Positions 9,131 through 20,047 of a DNA stretch of 64,000 bases are shown here, piece by piece. The stretch covers positions 1,724,138 through 1,788,137 of the forward strand of contig CM035310.1 of assembly GCA_002900995.3 (NCBI GenBank), in the 5' to 3' direction. The notes beneath the pieces were generated by a model. It worked only from the letters and a program-made list of their open reading frames with translations, did no database searches and was not told the DNA's origin. How positions within the stretch are numbered: position 1 is the stretch's first letter; the number at the start of each line of letters is the position of its first letter. The DNA is from Ganoderma boninense (lineage: Eukaryota; Basidiomycota; Agaricomycetes; Polyporales; Polyporaceae). The translations under genes and the position numbers were made by a program.

Positions 9131-10484
9131 CTTTTCCACCTTTATCAGATATGGGTTTTCGGTTAGGGAACTTGAGGACGACATTAATGAAAAAATGTCT
9201 AGATGAAGATGGCTCGCGCATAAGGTGAGTTGAGAGATGAAACCATGGGGCACCAGCAGGCTTGAGAGTCCACATGCCGCTGTCAAAACGGATGTGTGTC
9301 GGAGGCCTGCAAGTGGGTGCCTGAGTCCCTTGTGTCGCTGGGAGCTCCGGGACCTTGCTGCTACTCCCGGCTAGGCATTTTCCGACGGGCGGGAAGCCTG
9401 GCTAGCCTGATACTTCTTTTTCTTTTTCTCAGACATGTTGGGGCATTCAGCAATTGGCTGCAATCCTATGCTTGCCCTGGCCACAATAGAAACAGAGCTT
9501 GTCTTTGTGACAGTGCTCATGCTCTGCATCTGTAACCTTGCTGTGTTTCATGCTGTCGATCTCTATAAGTACCTCACCAAAGTGTGAGGGACCAGGAGGC
9601 AGCGGAGGTGGAACGTTCAAGCTGCTATTAGCAGCCCAAGACTTGTGAGGCTTGTCGGATGGGCAAGATGAGCTCGAGCTTCCATGCAAGGAAGACTTGA
9701 GCTTTTCGTGGTGCCGAGTCTCAACCTCAAGGTTGTGCATCTTGTCGTCCATGCGGACGACAATGGGGATCCAAGCGTCGAGTGTGTTAGGCAGGTCTTC
9801 CTTGAGAAGCTGCATCTGCAACTCATGCTTCAATCTGCAGTTGAACTGATGGATAGCATGTTTCTCCGTCCAGCCAACATACTCAAGACCCTTGGCAAAC
9901 TTGTTTGCGTATGATGCGGTGGAGCCTGTCTGCGTAAGCTTCTCAAGCTTGTGCAGCTTATGGGCCTCGAGATCCGAGTCCTGGAAATGCTGGTGGAAAG
10001 CTGCATGGAACGCATCCCAGTCATCGTAGAAGTCATAGTTACGCTGGAGCATGGCCTTCAGCCATGTCTTGGGCACACCCTCATCGAGCCACAAAGCCAT
10101 GTAGACACACTTAGCTTAGTTTGAGCCATTAAGCAGCCCAGGCTGCAAATAAATGGTGCTGTCAACATCGTGTATAAATGAGTCGACCTCAGTTGCTTTG
10201 CCCTTGAAGAGCAGGGGGTCTCGGACCTTGATGTTGCTGGAGGTCCGTGGGGCGGACGTTATGGACTGGATCTAAGGCTGAACACGGTTACAGTTAACAC
10301 TGCAGTTAACAGTTAACCAAGCCACACTTTGAGCCACAGTTATACGAGCGGCGGTTTAATGTTAACCGTGGTGCAGTTAACTGTGGCTCCAGATCAAGGG
10401 TACAATAGAACACTTTAAACCGCAGTTTAACCGTGGTTTACAACACTATATTAAATACATAATATTTACATATTTAATGCTATT

Positions 10485-10556
10485 GTACCAGCCAGAAATT
10501 GAAACAGAGACCTGGTTTATTCAAACAGCCATGCTAACCACTGCACCACGGGCTCT
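10485..10556 (-). other. tRNA-like sequence, leftward
   Basis: On the minus strand TGGTGCAGTGGTTAGCA gives a good A box and TGTTTCAATTTC a degenerate B box at tRNA spacing. It lies inside the 685-bp MITE and points away from the second tRNA-like sequence at 10686. The stems are imperfect, so it is a relic or SINE head. Confidence 0.45.
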
Positions 10557-10685
10557 TAACTACCTCATATGCAACTATATCCATATACCAACGACCTTAT
10601 TGAGTGTTATCTTATCTTATCTATCTTATCTTATCTTATTTCAGTAACAATAGTACTTATTATATTAGTTACCTATGGCTGTAAT

Positions 10686-10768
10686 GGTCCATTGGTGTAA
10701 TGGTTAGTACACCTAATCAAATGAATGCAAAGCCTTGAGGTCTCTGGTTCAATTTCCAGTTGGAACCC
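10686..10768 (+). other. tRNA-Gln-like sequence, rightward
   Basis: GGTCCATTGGTGTAATGG and the ending GTTGGAACC resemble tRNA-Gln acceptor and D-arm sequence, with the B box GGTTCAATTTC. The anticodon region is enlarged (about 28 nt between stem halves), either an intron or decay. It is probably a tRNA-derived relic carried by the MITE. Confidence 0.45.
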
Positions 10769-11103
10769 TATTATATTAACAACTATTAAGCCTCCCTGCG
10801 GTTTATAAATTGACCCACAGTTTACACATTAACTGAACCACAGTTAATAATAAACTGCAGTGCGGTTAAGCTGCGGCTCCGGATCAAGCCTTACAGAGGG
10901 CTGTTAACTGCAGTCACGGCTCCGGCTCAACCACGGTTTGAGCCATGTTTAGCCTTAACTGGATCTGAGCGGTCATGGCCTCGAATGCGAGTCCTTGGAG
11001 GCACTGATTTTTGCGCACTGCACTGGACTCAAGGCCCAGCTGATAGATGGAGTGGAGCAGGGCGGCCATGGGATCGGCAGGTGCGTTTAGAGGTGGCTGT
11101 GGA

Positions 11104-11540
11104 TAGGAAATAGCAGGGGGTAACTCAGGGTGTTTGAGGTAACACCCCGTACCCTTACCCCCCAAACCCTTACCCCCCACTGAGGGGTAGAGGGTATTCT
11201 AAGGGTACAAGTTTCTGACCCTTACCCTTACCCCTACATACCCTTATGCTATACTCTTGAAGATTTTAGCTGAAATTAGTACTAGATAGGCAAGATATAT
11301 GCTCTACAAGGTGTCTACTACTGCTGTTAAGCAGCATTAATATAAGCAAAGCAGTATAACTCTCAATATATAACTATATTCAACAGTACATTTAAATGTA
11401 CTATTTCAAATACCCCTACAGCTATACTCCTGACCCTTGACCAGGGGGTAGGGGGGTCTAAACTGATGACCCCCTACCCCTACCCTTTGACACCCTTACC
11501 CCTAACCCTCCAAAACCCCCATACCCCCCGCTATTCCCTA
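11104..11540. mobile_element. 437-bp hAT-type MITE, G-rich on one strand
   Basis: Exact 8-bp duplications GCTGTGGA lie at 11096-11103 and 11541-11548. The inverted ends are TAGGAAATAGCAGGGGGTA on the left and, reverse-complemented from the right, TAGGGAATAGCGGGGGGTA (17 of 19 match). The subterminal zones are dense in ACCCTTACCCC / GGGGTAAGGGT. It carries no gene. Removing it and one duplication rejoins the gypsy-2 gag frame at ...VQPPQPPLNAP... exactly. The TAGGG-type terminus and 8-bp duplication place it in the hAT superfamily. Confidence 0.88.
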
Positions 11541-11796
11541 GCTGTGGAGGCTGCACATTCGGGCCTTGTGCTTGGGGTAGTGCCTGTAGAGGCGGAGCAG
11601 TGGGTGCGGTTCCTTGGGCAGGTGGTGCACCGCCAAAGTCGATGAGATTGGCATTGGGATCAACGTTCATGATGTCGAAGATGAGGGGAACGGAGGCAAG
11701 TGAGATGAGGAGACCAGCGCCTGATGTGGGATCAAGACACCAGGTGTGGCGAAAGTCGAGATGGGATCAGGATGAGGTTGGGGGGTTGAAGCAAAC

Positions 11797-12094
11797 TGTA
11801 ACGGCTCGCTTCTGAGTGTGAGAACGTGAGGGTTGAAGACAAAGACAAGGTGAGGGCGAGGCATCACGCAAGAGCAAGGGACGAGCAAGGGTGAGCAGAA
11901 GCTGTGTTGCTTCGACGAGGATACAGGACAAGCACGAGTGAGTATAAGTAAGTATAGCATGTCATGATCAGGTTGTGGCGTTAAGTAGGGAATCAGGAGG
12001 GTGTAGATACAGAACAGCACACAAGTGTGTGAGTCCAGATCAAACCTACTAACAAGCACATGAACAGGTCAGTGCCCGTGAGGCTCGTGTGACA
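11797..12094 (-). repeat. 5' LTR of gypsy-2
   Basis: About 298 bp, reading TGTCACACGAGCC...GAGCCGTTACA on the minus strand, with TGT/ACA ends. It lies 126 bp upstream of the gag start and its outer end touches gypsy-3 coding sequence. No second copy is in the window to confirm the length. Confidence 0.65.
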
Positions 12095-12829
12095 GTCAGA
12101 ACTATTACAAAATGGTCCCATTTTTTTGCATGCAATGACCACTTCTCAGCCTCGTATGCTGCCGAGCTCGTATACAAACACATCCTGAAGTTACATGGTC
12201 TTCCACGACAAGTCATCTTGGATAGGGGAACACAGTTTGCGAGCACACTCTTCAAGGAGTTCTACAAGAAGCTGGGAATCCAGGCATCAATGTCAACGGC
12301 ATACCACCCTCAGATAGATAGACAGACAGAATGGGTCAACCAGTCACTGGAACAATACTTGTGGATATTCACTGAACACTGACCCAACGACTGGGCCACC
12401 CTCCTCGCCTCAGCAGAGTTTTCGTACAACAACATGGCACATGAGTCTACCGGCCTGTCCCTCTTCTTCGTCAGTATGGCTACAACCCCAAGATGGCCCC
12501 GGACGTACAAGGAGAGCTGGGCTTCCCAACTCTTGAAGAAATCTTCCAAAACCGCACAGAAGCCCAAGAACAGGCACAAGCCTCTCTGACTTTGGCTGCT
12601 GAGCGGATGAAGTAGTACTACAATCAGTACAAGAGCCAGGTGCCATTCAAAGTTGGAGACAAAGTACTGCTCAAAGGAAAGGATCTCAAGCTCAAGCAGT
12701 CAGCCGCCAAGTTGTCAGTTAAGAACTTCGGCCCCTATGAGATTGTTATGCAAGTAGGACCTGCAGACTTCAAACTCCAGCTGTCTTCACAGAACAAGGT
12801 CCACCCAGTTTTCTATGCCTCAAAGCTTA
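12095..12829 (+). pseudogene. gypsy-3 integrase, C-terminal half
   Basis: Contains SASYAAELVYKHILKLHGLP, LDRGTQF (catalytic Asp region), AYHPQIDRQTEWVNQSLEQY (the catalytic Glu is retained), and the GPY/F-type ending KVGDKVLLKGKDLK...NFGPYEI...HPVFYASKL. It is broken by a TGA near 12381, a frameshift near 12475 and a TAG near 12614. The 5' part is cut by the gypsy-2 LTR. Confidence 0.85.
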
Positions 12830-12884
12830 GAGTCAGTTCGGGTACCAGGTCCTGGGGTGGAAACTGGTGGAAACTGGTTTCTGC
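12830..12884 (+). repeat. Left terminal inverted repeat of the Harbinger element
   Basis: Pairs with 29397-29451 over 55 bp with very few differences. Contains two GGAAACTGG units and ends in GGTTTCTGC. Confidence 0.9.
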
Positions 12885-14283
12885 CACCAATCTTCCAAGA
12901 GGGTGCTTACGTGACTGATGTGTGACAGGCTCGTGATGAGAGCTGCCTGTCACCGTCACTGGTCACCTTGACTGAGGCAATCTGAATCCTGCTCTGCCTG
13001 TTGCGCTCGCTTCTTCCACCCTCCTGCCGCTCGGGTCCTCTGCTTCCCACATGCTTCTCATGGCTCGGAGCGCCAATGCGAAGGCCAAGAAGACACCCGT
13101 GGCAACGGAACACACCCAGAAACCCGCAAAAGCGAAGAAACCCAACTCAAGCAAGTCTACCACTGCAAGCACCTCCGAGAAAGCCCACTAGTCATGGGAG
13201 AACAAGAAGGACTTGGTGAAGTTTTTGGTGGACAACAAGGCAGCGGCAGGGGATAGAGGGAATTCCAAGAAGGTGACATTTATGGAGGCTGCAGAGTACC
13301 TTGCAGCACTGCAGTACAAGGGGCTGGAGAAGAATGGGGACTCGTGTAAGAACAAGTGGTCCCGAGTATATATTCCATAAAATATTATATCTACATTCAT
13401 TCCGAGTCTCCCTTTAGCTCAAGAGGGAGTTTTGTGCTGTCCGGGTTCTAAAGGAAGCATCTGGATTTTCGTACAGCGACGAGCATAGAGCTGGAATTAT
13501 GGAAGCGACAGAGTGTGTCTGGGATGCATTTGTCAAGGTAAGTATTATATTTATTCTGGCTTTCTATCACAATACCTATGTGGGGATGCAAGAAATGCCC
13601 CGATGCAAGGCCCTTCAAGAACAAAGGCTGGCCGCATTACGATGAAATGGTGAAGCTTATGCCTGTCAAGGCCAAAGGCAGCAATGTCTTTTGGCCTGCT
13701 CATGGCAAAGATAAGCTTGACAGTGAAGGTGCTGGTGCAGATGCGGATACAGGTAATGATGGGCATGATGAAGATGATGAGGATGATGAGGTTGATGAGT
13801 TGGATAGGTCGGAGGACATAGCTCACTCAGAGGGGATGGATGGAGATGAGGATGAGGACAAGGCTGAGGACAAGGACAAGAACAAGGACAAGGCCGAGGA
13901 TGAGTCAGATAGTTTTGTTGGGGATAGGTTAAGGCTGAACGTAGGTCCGGGTCACCCTGTGGGTTGACCTGGGCCACCCCGGCGCTTAACCCGTAGGTTA
14001 CCGATCCGTAGGTGCAGGTACCCACACCATGAATCAGCTCCGGATCTGGATCAGAGGTCCGAAATTTCATCAACCTGTACAGGTTACCTGAACTTTTGAA
14101 GGACATTTTCACACATTTTCACAACATTTCAGGGCATGTAAACATAAAACATATATTTCTACAGACATTGGGCTTTCACTGTACTTGTACGGCATGATAC
14201 AGAGGTTGTGTTCAGAACTGGGCATAGGGCGCTAAGGAAGCAGGCTCAGCGGCCGCTACACAGACACATCACTACTCGACTAT

Positions 14284-15898
14284 CTACAGATCAAGATCGG
14301 ACATGTCAGCGTCATCCTCGTGAACAACAAAACCACAACGAATCAAGTCTTCTTCCTCCTCGTCAGAGTCAGGCTCCTCCGAGGAGTCGGAAAGGTACTG
14401 GTCATCAGAGGAGTCGGTAACGGTACGGAGAGATGGCATACTGTCCGCAGAGTCATATCCGGAGTCGTAGGTGCTAACGTCAGATACGTCGACAGCTGCA
14501 CTGATGGATGAAGAGCAGGGAGATGAGATCGGGTGGCTGGGTGAAGCCTCGCCGCCGGCACGCGAGTCATGAACAGCAGGACTGGGCGAGTCAGTCCCCA
14601 AAGTGGCCTAGTGCAAAATGGGAATAAGCATCTGACACAGGTAATGATGTAGATCAATGTGTTGACTTACCTCCAGAATAAGCACACACATGTCACAAAG
14701 GTAGAGCGCGAGGTTGCGCTTGACGCACCGCCTGACAGCTGCCTGGCCGATGTCGACCAGGCCCTTGGTAAAGCTGTCATAAAACGTGGACATCAAGTTG
14801 ATGCGCGGGTGATGGCCGATAGTGAAGCACGGTAGATGCAGGCGAGGTTGAGAAGGACCCTGCGGTCGAAAGGCGTAGCGTGGAACTTCTCGATGAAGGA
14901 TCGCTGGAGGGTGACGATCCAGCGATCCCAGTAGGCGCGCGGAGGTGCAGACCGGGCTCGGCCGATTGGGAGACGCATCTGGCGCGTAGAAAAGAGCGTC
15001 AGTGCAATGCTCGGGCCTCGGATCGAGAAGACGTACTTACCGTAAGCGCGGCCTTCAGAGTATCGACCGTGAGGAACAAATGGTGGGTGTTCGTGGTCGC
15101 ACCGAGCGCGTTGGATGAAGTGGACGAGATGTGAAGGGAGAATCAAACAGTCAGCGGGGACATAATTCTGAGTGAGGCGAGATGGATGCGAGAGTGGGCT
15201 GTGTTCGGGGAACTGGGGTTGAGTTCCAAGGCGTCTTTGGGAGCACAATATAGTGATCGGCGAGCGCCCAAAGGTGTAGAAACATTCTCCTGGTCAGGGA
15301 GCACGGGGTTGTGGGCACGGGTTACGAGAACCATGTGGTGAAAACAAAAAACTCACCGAAAACTGCAGTCGTGATAAGTGAGCGAGCCTCGTTGCAAGTC
15401 CTCATGTGGTATAGCTTGGAGAGTGGCGGATTGAGAGGGAGGCCGACGGCCAACGTATGGACGGGACTGGTAATCCTAACGGTTCGTATCGACGTCGTGA
15501 GTGTCAGAGTGCATGGGCAAACTTGAAGAGTGCAGGGTAGGAGGCCCGCAAACGAGCACGGAGAGCCTCTGCGAGGGGTGGCAGGTCAGCGTCGGAACAC
15601 TAGCTATGATGGACACATGGTTGGAACAAAAAACCGTACCTGAACATCAATGTGGCGCGATTGAACTCGCCTCGTTGCAAGGACAGAGTTGGGATAGTGG
15701 TTCGCGTGGCCTACCAAGAGGGATCGGAATGTCGAGAAAACGGGTGCTTTGGGCCGAGATCAAGATCGTAGCACGGTGTCGCGACTTGGTGAACGAGTGG
15801 CTGGTAAGCGCTCTGGGCAAGCGAGATGTAAAGCATGGTAGGGAGCTAGAGTGTGGCGACTTGGGTGAACTGAGTGGCTGGTAAGCGAGTCTGCGCAC
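14284..15898 (-). CDS. Unknown multi-exon gene carried by the hAT element
   Basis: Three canonical introns are clear on the minus strand: 15290-15356 (GTGAGT...CAG), 14979-15040 (GTAAGT...CAG with a CTGAC branch motif) and 14608-14670 (GTAAGT...TAG). Splicing joins SLITTAVFG/ECFYTFGRSPITILC, then PPFVPHGRYSEGRAYG, then MRLPIGRARSAPPRAYWDRW and FIEKFHATPFDRRVLLNLAC, then INLMSTFYDSFTKGLVDIGQ and AALYLC-like helical sequence (LALYLCDMCVLILE). The C-terminus is Ser/Asp/Glu-rich and ends DMSDLDL. A one-base frame change near 14834 is not explained by an intron. The 5' exons (about 15450-15898) are ambiguous. I recognise no domain. The start lies 750 bp from the transposase start on the other strand, as in a two-gene element. 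Confidence 0.6.
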
Positions 15899-16649
15899 TC
15901 ACGGGGCTTCTTCGTGGAGATGGTAAGTGAAGCAGAAGCGACTCTCTCGTTAGGTGCCAGCGTGTTCTGAAGAGGTGGGTGGAGGAGCTGGTTTGCACCC
16001 AGACTGGAGACTGAGCCAGCAGGATTCAGTAGACGAGTTTATTAGCGCACTCAGTGTAACTTAGCTTCGTGTCTATACGGCGGTGAGTGAAGAGAAGCGA
16101 AGAGGCTCTCTCGTTAGGTGCCAGTCGTGTTCTATCCTCCTCGACACCACCGTCCTGGCCTGCCCCTCTGCTGCACCATCCCATTCGTGGCCACGCCGTG
16201 TCTATTCCGCTGTTTTTTTTTTCGTTGTATGACTCATCCTCAAAACTTGGAACACCCTTTGCCCTGCGATGAGACCTATACTACACCTAAGGGAACCCAG
16301 CCTGGCTGACCGTCGAGCGGATAGTGACACTACCACGAGGCAAAGTAAGTCCCGCTTGGACCCCTGTCTCCTCATACTATTTGAAACGCAGCAGCTAATG
16401 CGGGCCTCAGGATAGGCTGTCTTTTGTTTTGGTGCAGGAGACCTCAGGAATACAAGAGGAGAGCTGTTCCGAGTCGCTGTCTTTCTGTTTTCGAGCAAGG
16501 AGCCCGCCACACAAGTCGGGTGGGTGGTATAAAAGGTTGGGGCTGTTTGGTATGTTACCTCAGCCTTTCCCTGTGCTTTGGCTCTAACAGTTCCCTTCCC
16601 ACTCGTATCCCAGTCTCGTTCACTTTCCCAGCTTCTTCCTAGTATCCCC
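15899..16649. promoter_or_regulatory. Shared upstream region of the two hAT genes
   Basis: A 750-bp interval separates the divergent unknown gene and the transposase start. A near-duplicate motif 'gcgaagaggctctctcgttaggtgccag' type occurs at about 15937-15961 and 16095-16124. No coding sequence is convincing here. A promoter role is inferred from position only. Confidence 0.35.
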
Positions 16650-19600
16650 ATGGCTTCCTCTGCGGCTACGTGCAAGCGCCGTGTTTCGCGTCTTTCGACC
16701 AACCAGTTCGCGGGTCTACCTTTTGAACCCATCAAGAAACCTTGCGAGGGGTCCAGCGAGCCTCCCGACTCTCCCACCCACTGCGACGCTGGCGCTTCGT
16801 CCGATGACGATGTCTTTGTCCCCTCCGCAGAACCAGCGGCTTCTGAGCTGTCGTCCACATCCAGGTGTGAGCTTGGCGATGACAACGGTGACAGCGATGC
16901 GGTGGGAGCCGTCGTTGCGTGCACTAGAGCCGTGGCTGTTCGAAACTGTGCTGGCAGGCCCGCCAAGTGGGACGCGGACGCGAAGCGCGCTCAGTACAAC
17001 GAGAAATACGGTGAGATGACGGCTGATGTGGCACTCGGTAAGTTACACTCATTTTGCTCAGAGTGAGTGTGCGCTGATGTATTTGTTTCCCAGCCAAGTT
17101 AGCCAAGGCCTGGCGCTCGCCTGCCTACAATCATTTCAAGTACCCAGTTATTGTCTTGGATGAAGAGGGGGTGGTGTATTATCGTTTTGTCTGCAAGGAG
17201 TAAGCTGCTTGATTTCATTTTCAGCAGGAATATGTGCTGATTACAATTCACTAGTCATCCCAGTGTTTATCTTGACTGTATTGCCCACGAGGACTCCACC
17301 AGTAACCTCTTGCGCCATGTGCATACCTGCGAGCCGCCCGACACCCCAAAGGCTGAGACTCTCGCAGCGTATGCCTCCGGCGCGACATACTCAAAGGTGA
17401 AGTTTCGATACCTCCTCGTGCTTTGGTACACGCGCACCACCGCCCCTTCAGCATGGTAGAGGACCCCAAATTCTGTCAAATTGTGCGTATGCTCTACGGG
17501 CATGCGGAGACGCCCTCGCGCATTGCAGTTTCCCGTGATATACAGCATCTGCTGGAGCACGTGCGCACTCATCTGGTCGCCCACCTGGCGGTATGTGCCA
17601 ATATTTTGCGTGCGGCCTTTGCTCCCATCTTGATGAGCTTGAGCGCATCAGGGTCTCCTATGCAAGATCCACCTTTGCATGGATGGGTGGACGTCTCTGA
17701 ATTTCATGTCGTTCCTGGGCATTACGGCGCACTGGGGCGAGGGCGCCGAGCTCGAACACGTTACGCTCAATTTCATCAAGTGAGCCCCCGGATCATTTCT
17801 CGATTATACATCCAATAGCGCTGACCTCGAACTTGCTACCGATAGGCTGAACAAAGCGCACACCAGGGTCTACCTCGCCGAGAAGCTCGTCAAGTCCCTC
17901 ACCGACTATGGTATCGAGAAGAAGGTACACTTGTCATCCTGTTGATACAAGTGCAGATTACTTACTGACTTCGGCTTGTTCACAGGTGATGGCCATGACG
18001 TGCGACAATGCCGAGAACAACCAGACAATGATCGACGAGATGGCCAGGCTGATCCCGGGATACCGCGGCCACGAAATGCATGTTCGCTGCTTCGGGCACG
18101 TCCTCAACTTGATCGTCAAGGTACGATCAGATCCATTCAACGTTGTCATCCTTCCGGAATAGCCGTGGCGCTCAACCAAAGCCTTGCCTTCATTCAGGCG
18201 ATCTTATCTCGCTTCTCGCGCATGCGCAAGTCCAAGAAGAACTCGAAGACGCCACACACCGAATTCGATGGGGTTCTCGCTGACCTAGACATGGACGAAG
18301 ACATTTTCGCCGAGTATGAGGCAGAGGCAGGCCTGATTCCAGATGAAGGGGAAGATAGAGAGGAAACGGATGAGGCCCGTGATGAAGCGGATGACACCAT
18401 CATCGATGACATTGAGGACGCGGACACCAGCACCATGGAGGTTTCCAAAGAGGACTTGGTGGCAGGGAAGCAGGCACTCGAAAAGGCAAGTGTAATCACT
18501 CTCTCTGGTCCGTGCCCCTCTCATCACCTTTGTGCAGATCATGGTGCTATCCAGCCATGTCTTCTGCCGCCCCCAGATCCGCGTGGCCCTGGCACGCTTG
18601 GCCAAGGAGTTAAACCTGAAGAGCCAGGTGCTAATTCGTCCCGTGCGCACCCGCTGGAACACGGTCACCCATAGTCTCAGCCACGTGATCGACATGCAAG
18701 AAGTCCTGGACGCCCTCTGCGATATGCACCAGTTCAACACTGTGGGCGGTGTGCGCCTCTGCCGCTACATCCTCGACGTTGAACAGTGGACTGTTATTCG
18801 TGAACTGTACGAACTGCTTTATGTAAGTAATGTTTTTCATTTTATCTCAACATTTTCGAACTCATCGGTTTCCGCACGCAGCCGTTTTTGTATGCCACTA
18901 ACAAGATGTCCACGAACAGGCACGCGCTTGTGCACGAGATGATTCCCTACATGGACATCCTGACCAAGCACCTCGCCCGTTTCAAGCAGGACCCTGTGCT
19001 GAAGAATATTGTTCGCTCCGCTGCCGAGCGCGGCATTGAAGTGATCAACCGGTACTACTCAAAGACGGACCAAAGCGTTGTGTACCGGATCGTGATGAGT
19101 ATGGCATCAATTTGATGACATCATGACTTCCGCTAACACTGCCTCTTTTTGACAGTCCTCCATCCCACCTACAAGATGCAGTACTTCATGGACCACGAGT
19201 GGCCGGCTGAATGGGTGGACAAGGCGCTCCGTCTTGTGCGCAAGGAATGGACAAAGTACTACAAGCCTGCCCCCATGATCAAGGGCGAAAGATGACGTGG
19301 ATGCTGGAGACTCTGAATCTCCCGCCCAGTCCCAGTCCTCCAGCGCTCCCAAACGTCGCCCCGGACACTTGAGCGCACGGGCCACTTTTGACGTGAGTAG
19401 TTTGCCCCTCTCCTTCAGCCACAATGACAGTTCATGCTCACTACTACCACAATTCCCAGAGCACTCGGAAGATGTTCGCGTCGACCGCGCAGGCTCCCTC
19501 TACCAAGGATGCCCTCGAGGAGTACCTAGCGACCCTGCCCACAAAGTCAATCACCGATCCAATCGGGTTCTGGGAGCTGCAACTCCAGGCCTCGAAGAAT

Positions 19601-20047
19601 GACCCTGGCGCGCAGGCCTTGGGCCGGATGGCGATCAATTTCCTTACAGTCCCTGGTAAGCCACTTCGCTCGTTCGGAAGCAGGTCTAGCCGGACCAGGG
19701 ATCCAAGTACATATTCTGACCTTACCATTTTCCCCAGCCACGTCTACAGACGCTGAGCATGCCTTTTCACGAGGAGGTCTCACAGTCTCTCGACTCCACC
19801 ATTCCCTAGGTGACGCGAGCATCCGCGCAAGTGCCCTCCTGGGCTCTTGGGCCCGAGTCGACGGCCTTGTTGACGAGGCGGACGCAGTCGACCTTCTCAA
19901 GATGAAGCTGCGAGAAGCTCGCGCCTGCGATGATGACAACAATGTTCCATGCCCCACCTGCGAGAAGCGCGCGCCCACTGCCGCACCTGTCAAGATAAAG
20001 CAGGAGCCTGGTCTGGCACCTGTCAAGGTCAAGCAAGAGCCAGCTGC

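Larger units (their letters stand above)
10273..10957. mobile_element. 685-bp hAT-type MITE with GTTAAC-rich subterminal arrays
   Basis: Exact 8-bp target duplications ACTGGATC lie at 10265-10272 and 10958-10965. The inverted ends begin TAAGGCT (left TAAGGCTGAACACGG; right, reverse complement, TAAGGCTAAACATGG). Both subterminal zones are full of GTTAAC/AGTTAAC palindromes and 'ccgtggttt' motifs, which look like transposase binding arrays. There is no coding capacity. The TAAGGCTGAAC terminus is the same as that of the 13.5-kb hAT at 13930-27435, but the subterminal motifs differ. Removal restores the gypsy-2 gag frame, so the boundaries are firm. Confidence 0.88.
9390..11670 (-). pseudogene. 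gypsy-2 gag with CCHC knuckle, split by two insertions
   Basis: The start codon is at 11670 (MNVDPNANLIDFGGAPPAQG). Coding segments are 11670-11541, 11103-10958 and 10272 to about 9390. Removing the two insertions gives one continuous frame (joins ...VQPPQ/PPLNAP... and ...MTAQIQ/SITSAP...). The capsid part has FKGKATEVDSFI, DDWDAFHAAFHQHF and TGSTASYANKFAKGL, typical of Ty3/gypsy Gag. The zinc knuckle CFYCGQGKHRIAANC has one extra residue between the His and last Cys (X5, not X4). A TAA stop near 10122 breaks the frame before the capsid core. The gene is dead. Confidence 0.82.
7156..12094 (-). mobile_element. Ty3/gypsy element gypsy-2 (LTR, gag, protease), heavily interrupted
   Basis: Read on the minus strand this contains a 5' LTR (12094-11797), a gag gene starting at 11670 and broken by two hAT-type insertions, a zinc knuckle near 9447, a protease at 8928-8580 and a spacer down to the copia boundary at 7155. 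RT, RNase H and integrase are missing. Removing the insertions at 11104-11540 and 10273-10957 with one copy of each 8-bp duplication restores the gag frame, which supports this reconstruction. The LTR end at 12094 touches gypsy-3 coding sequence, so gypsy-2 probably inserted into gypsy-3. The stretch 7156-7620 has no recognisable domain and is assigned here by position only. Confidence 0.75.

Noticed and set aside
11140..11520. Interstitial telomere repeat
   Set aside because: The CCCTTACCCC-type motifs are irregular, differ from TTAGGG, and lie inside an element with exact target duplications.
318..12829. gypsy-1 (318-2060) as the missing 5' half of gypsy-3
   Set aside because: Both contain the same integrase region with clearly different sequence, so they are different copies and probably different families.
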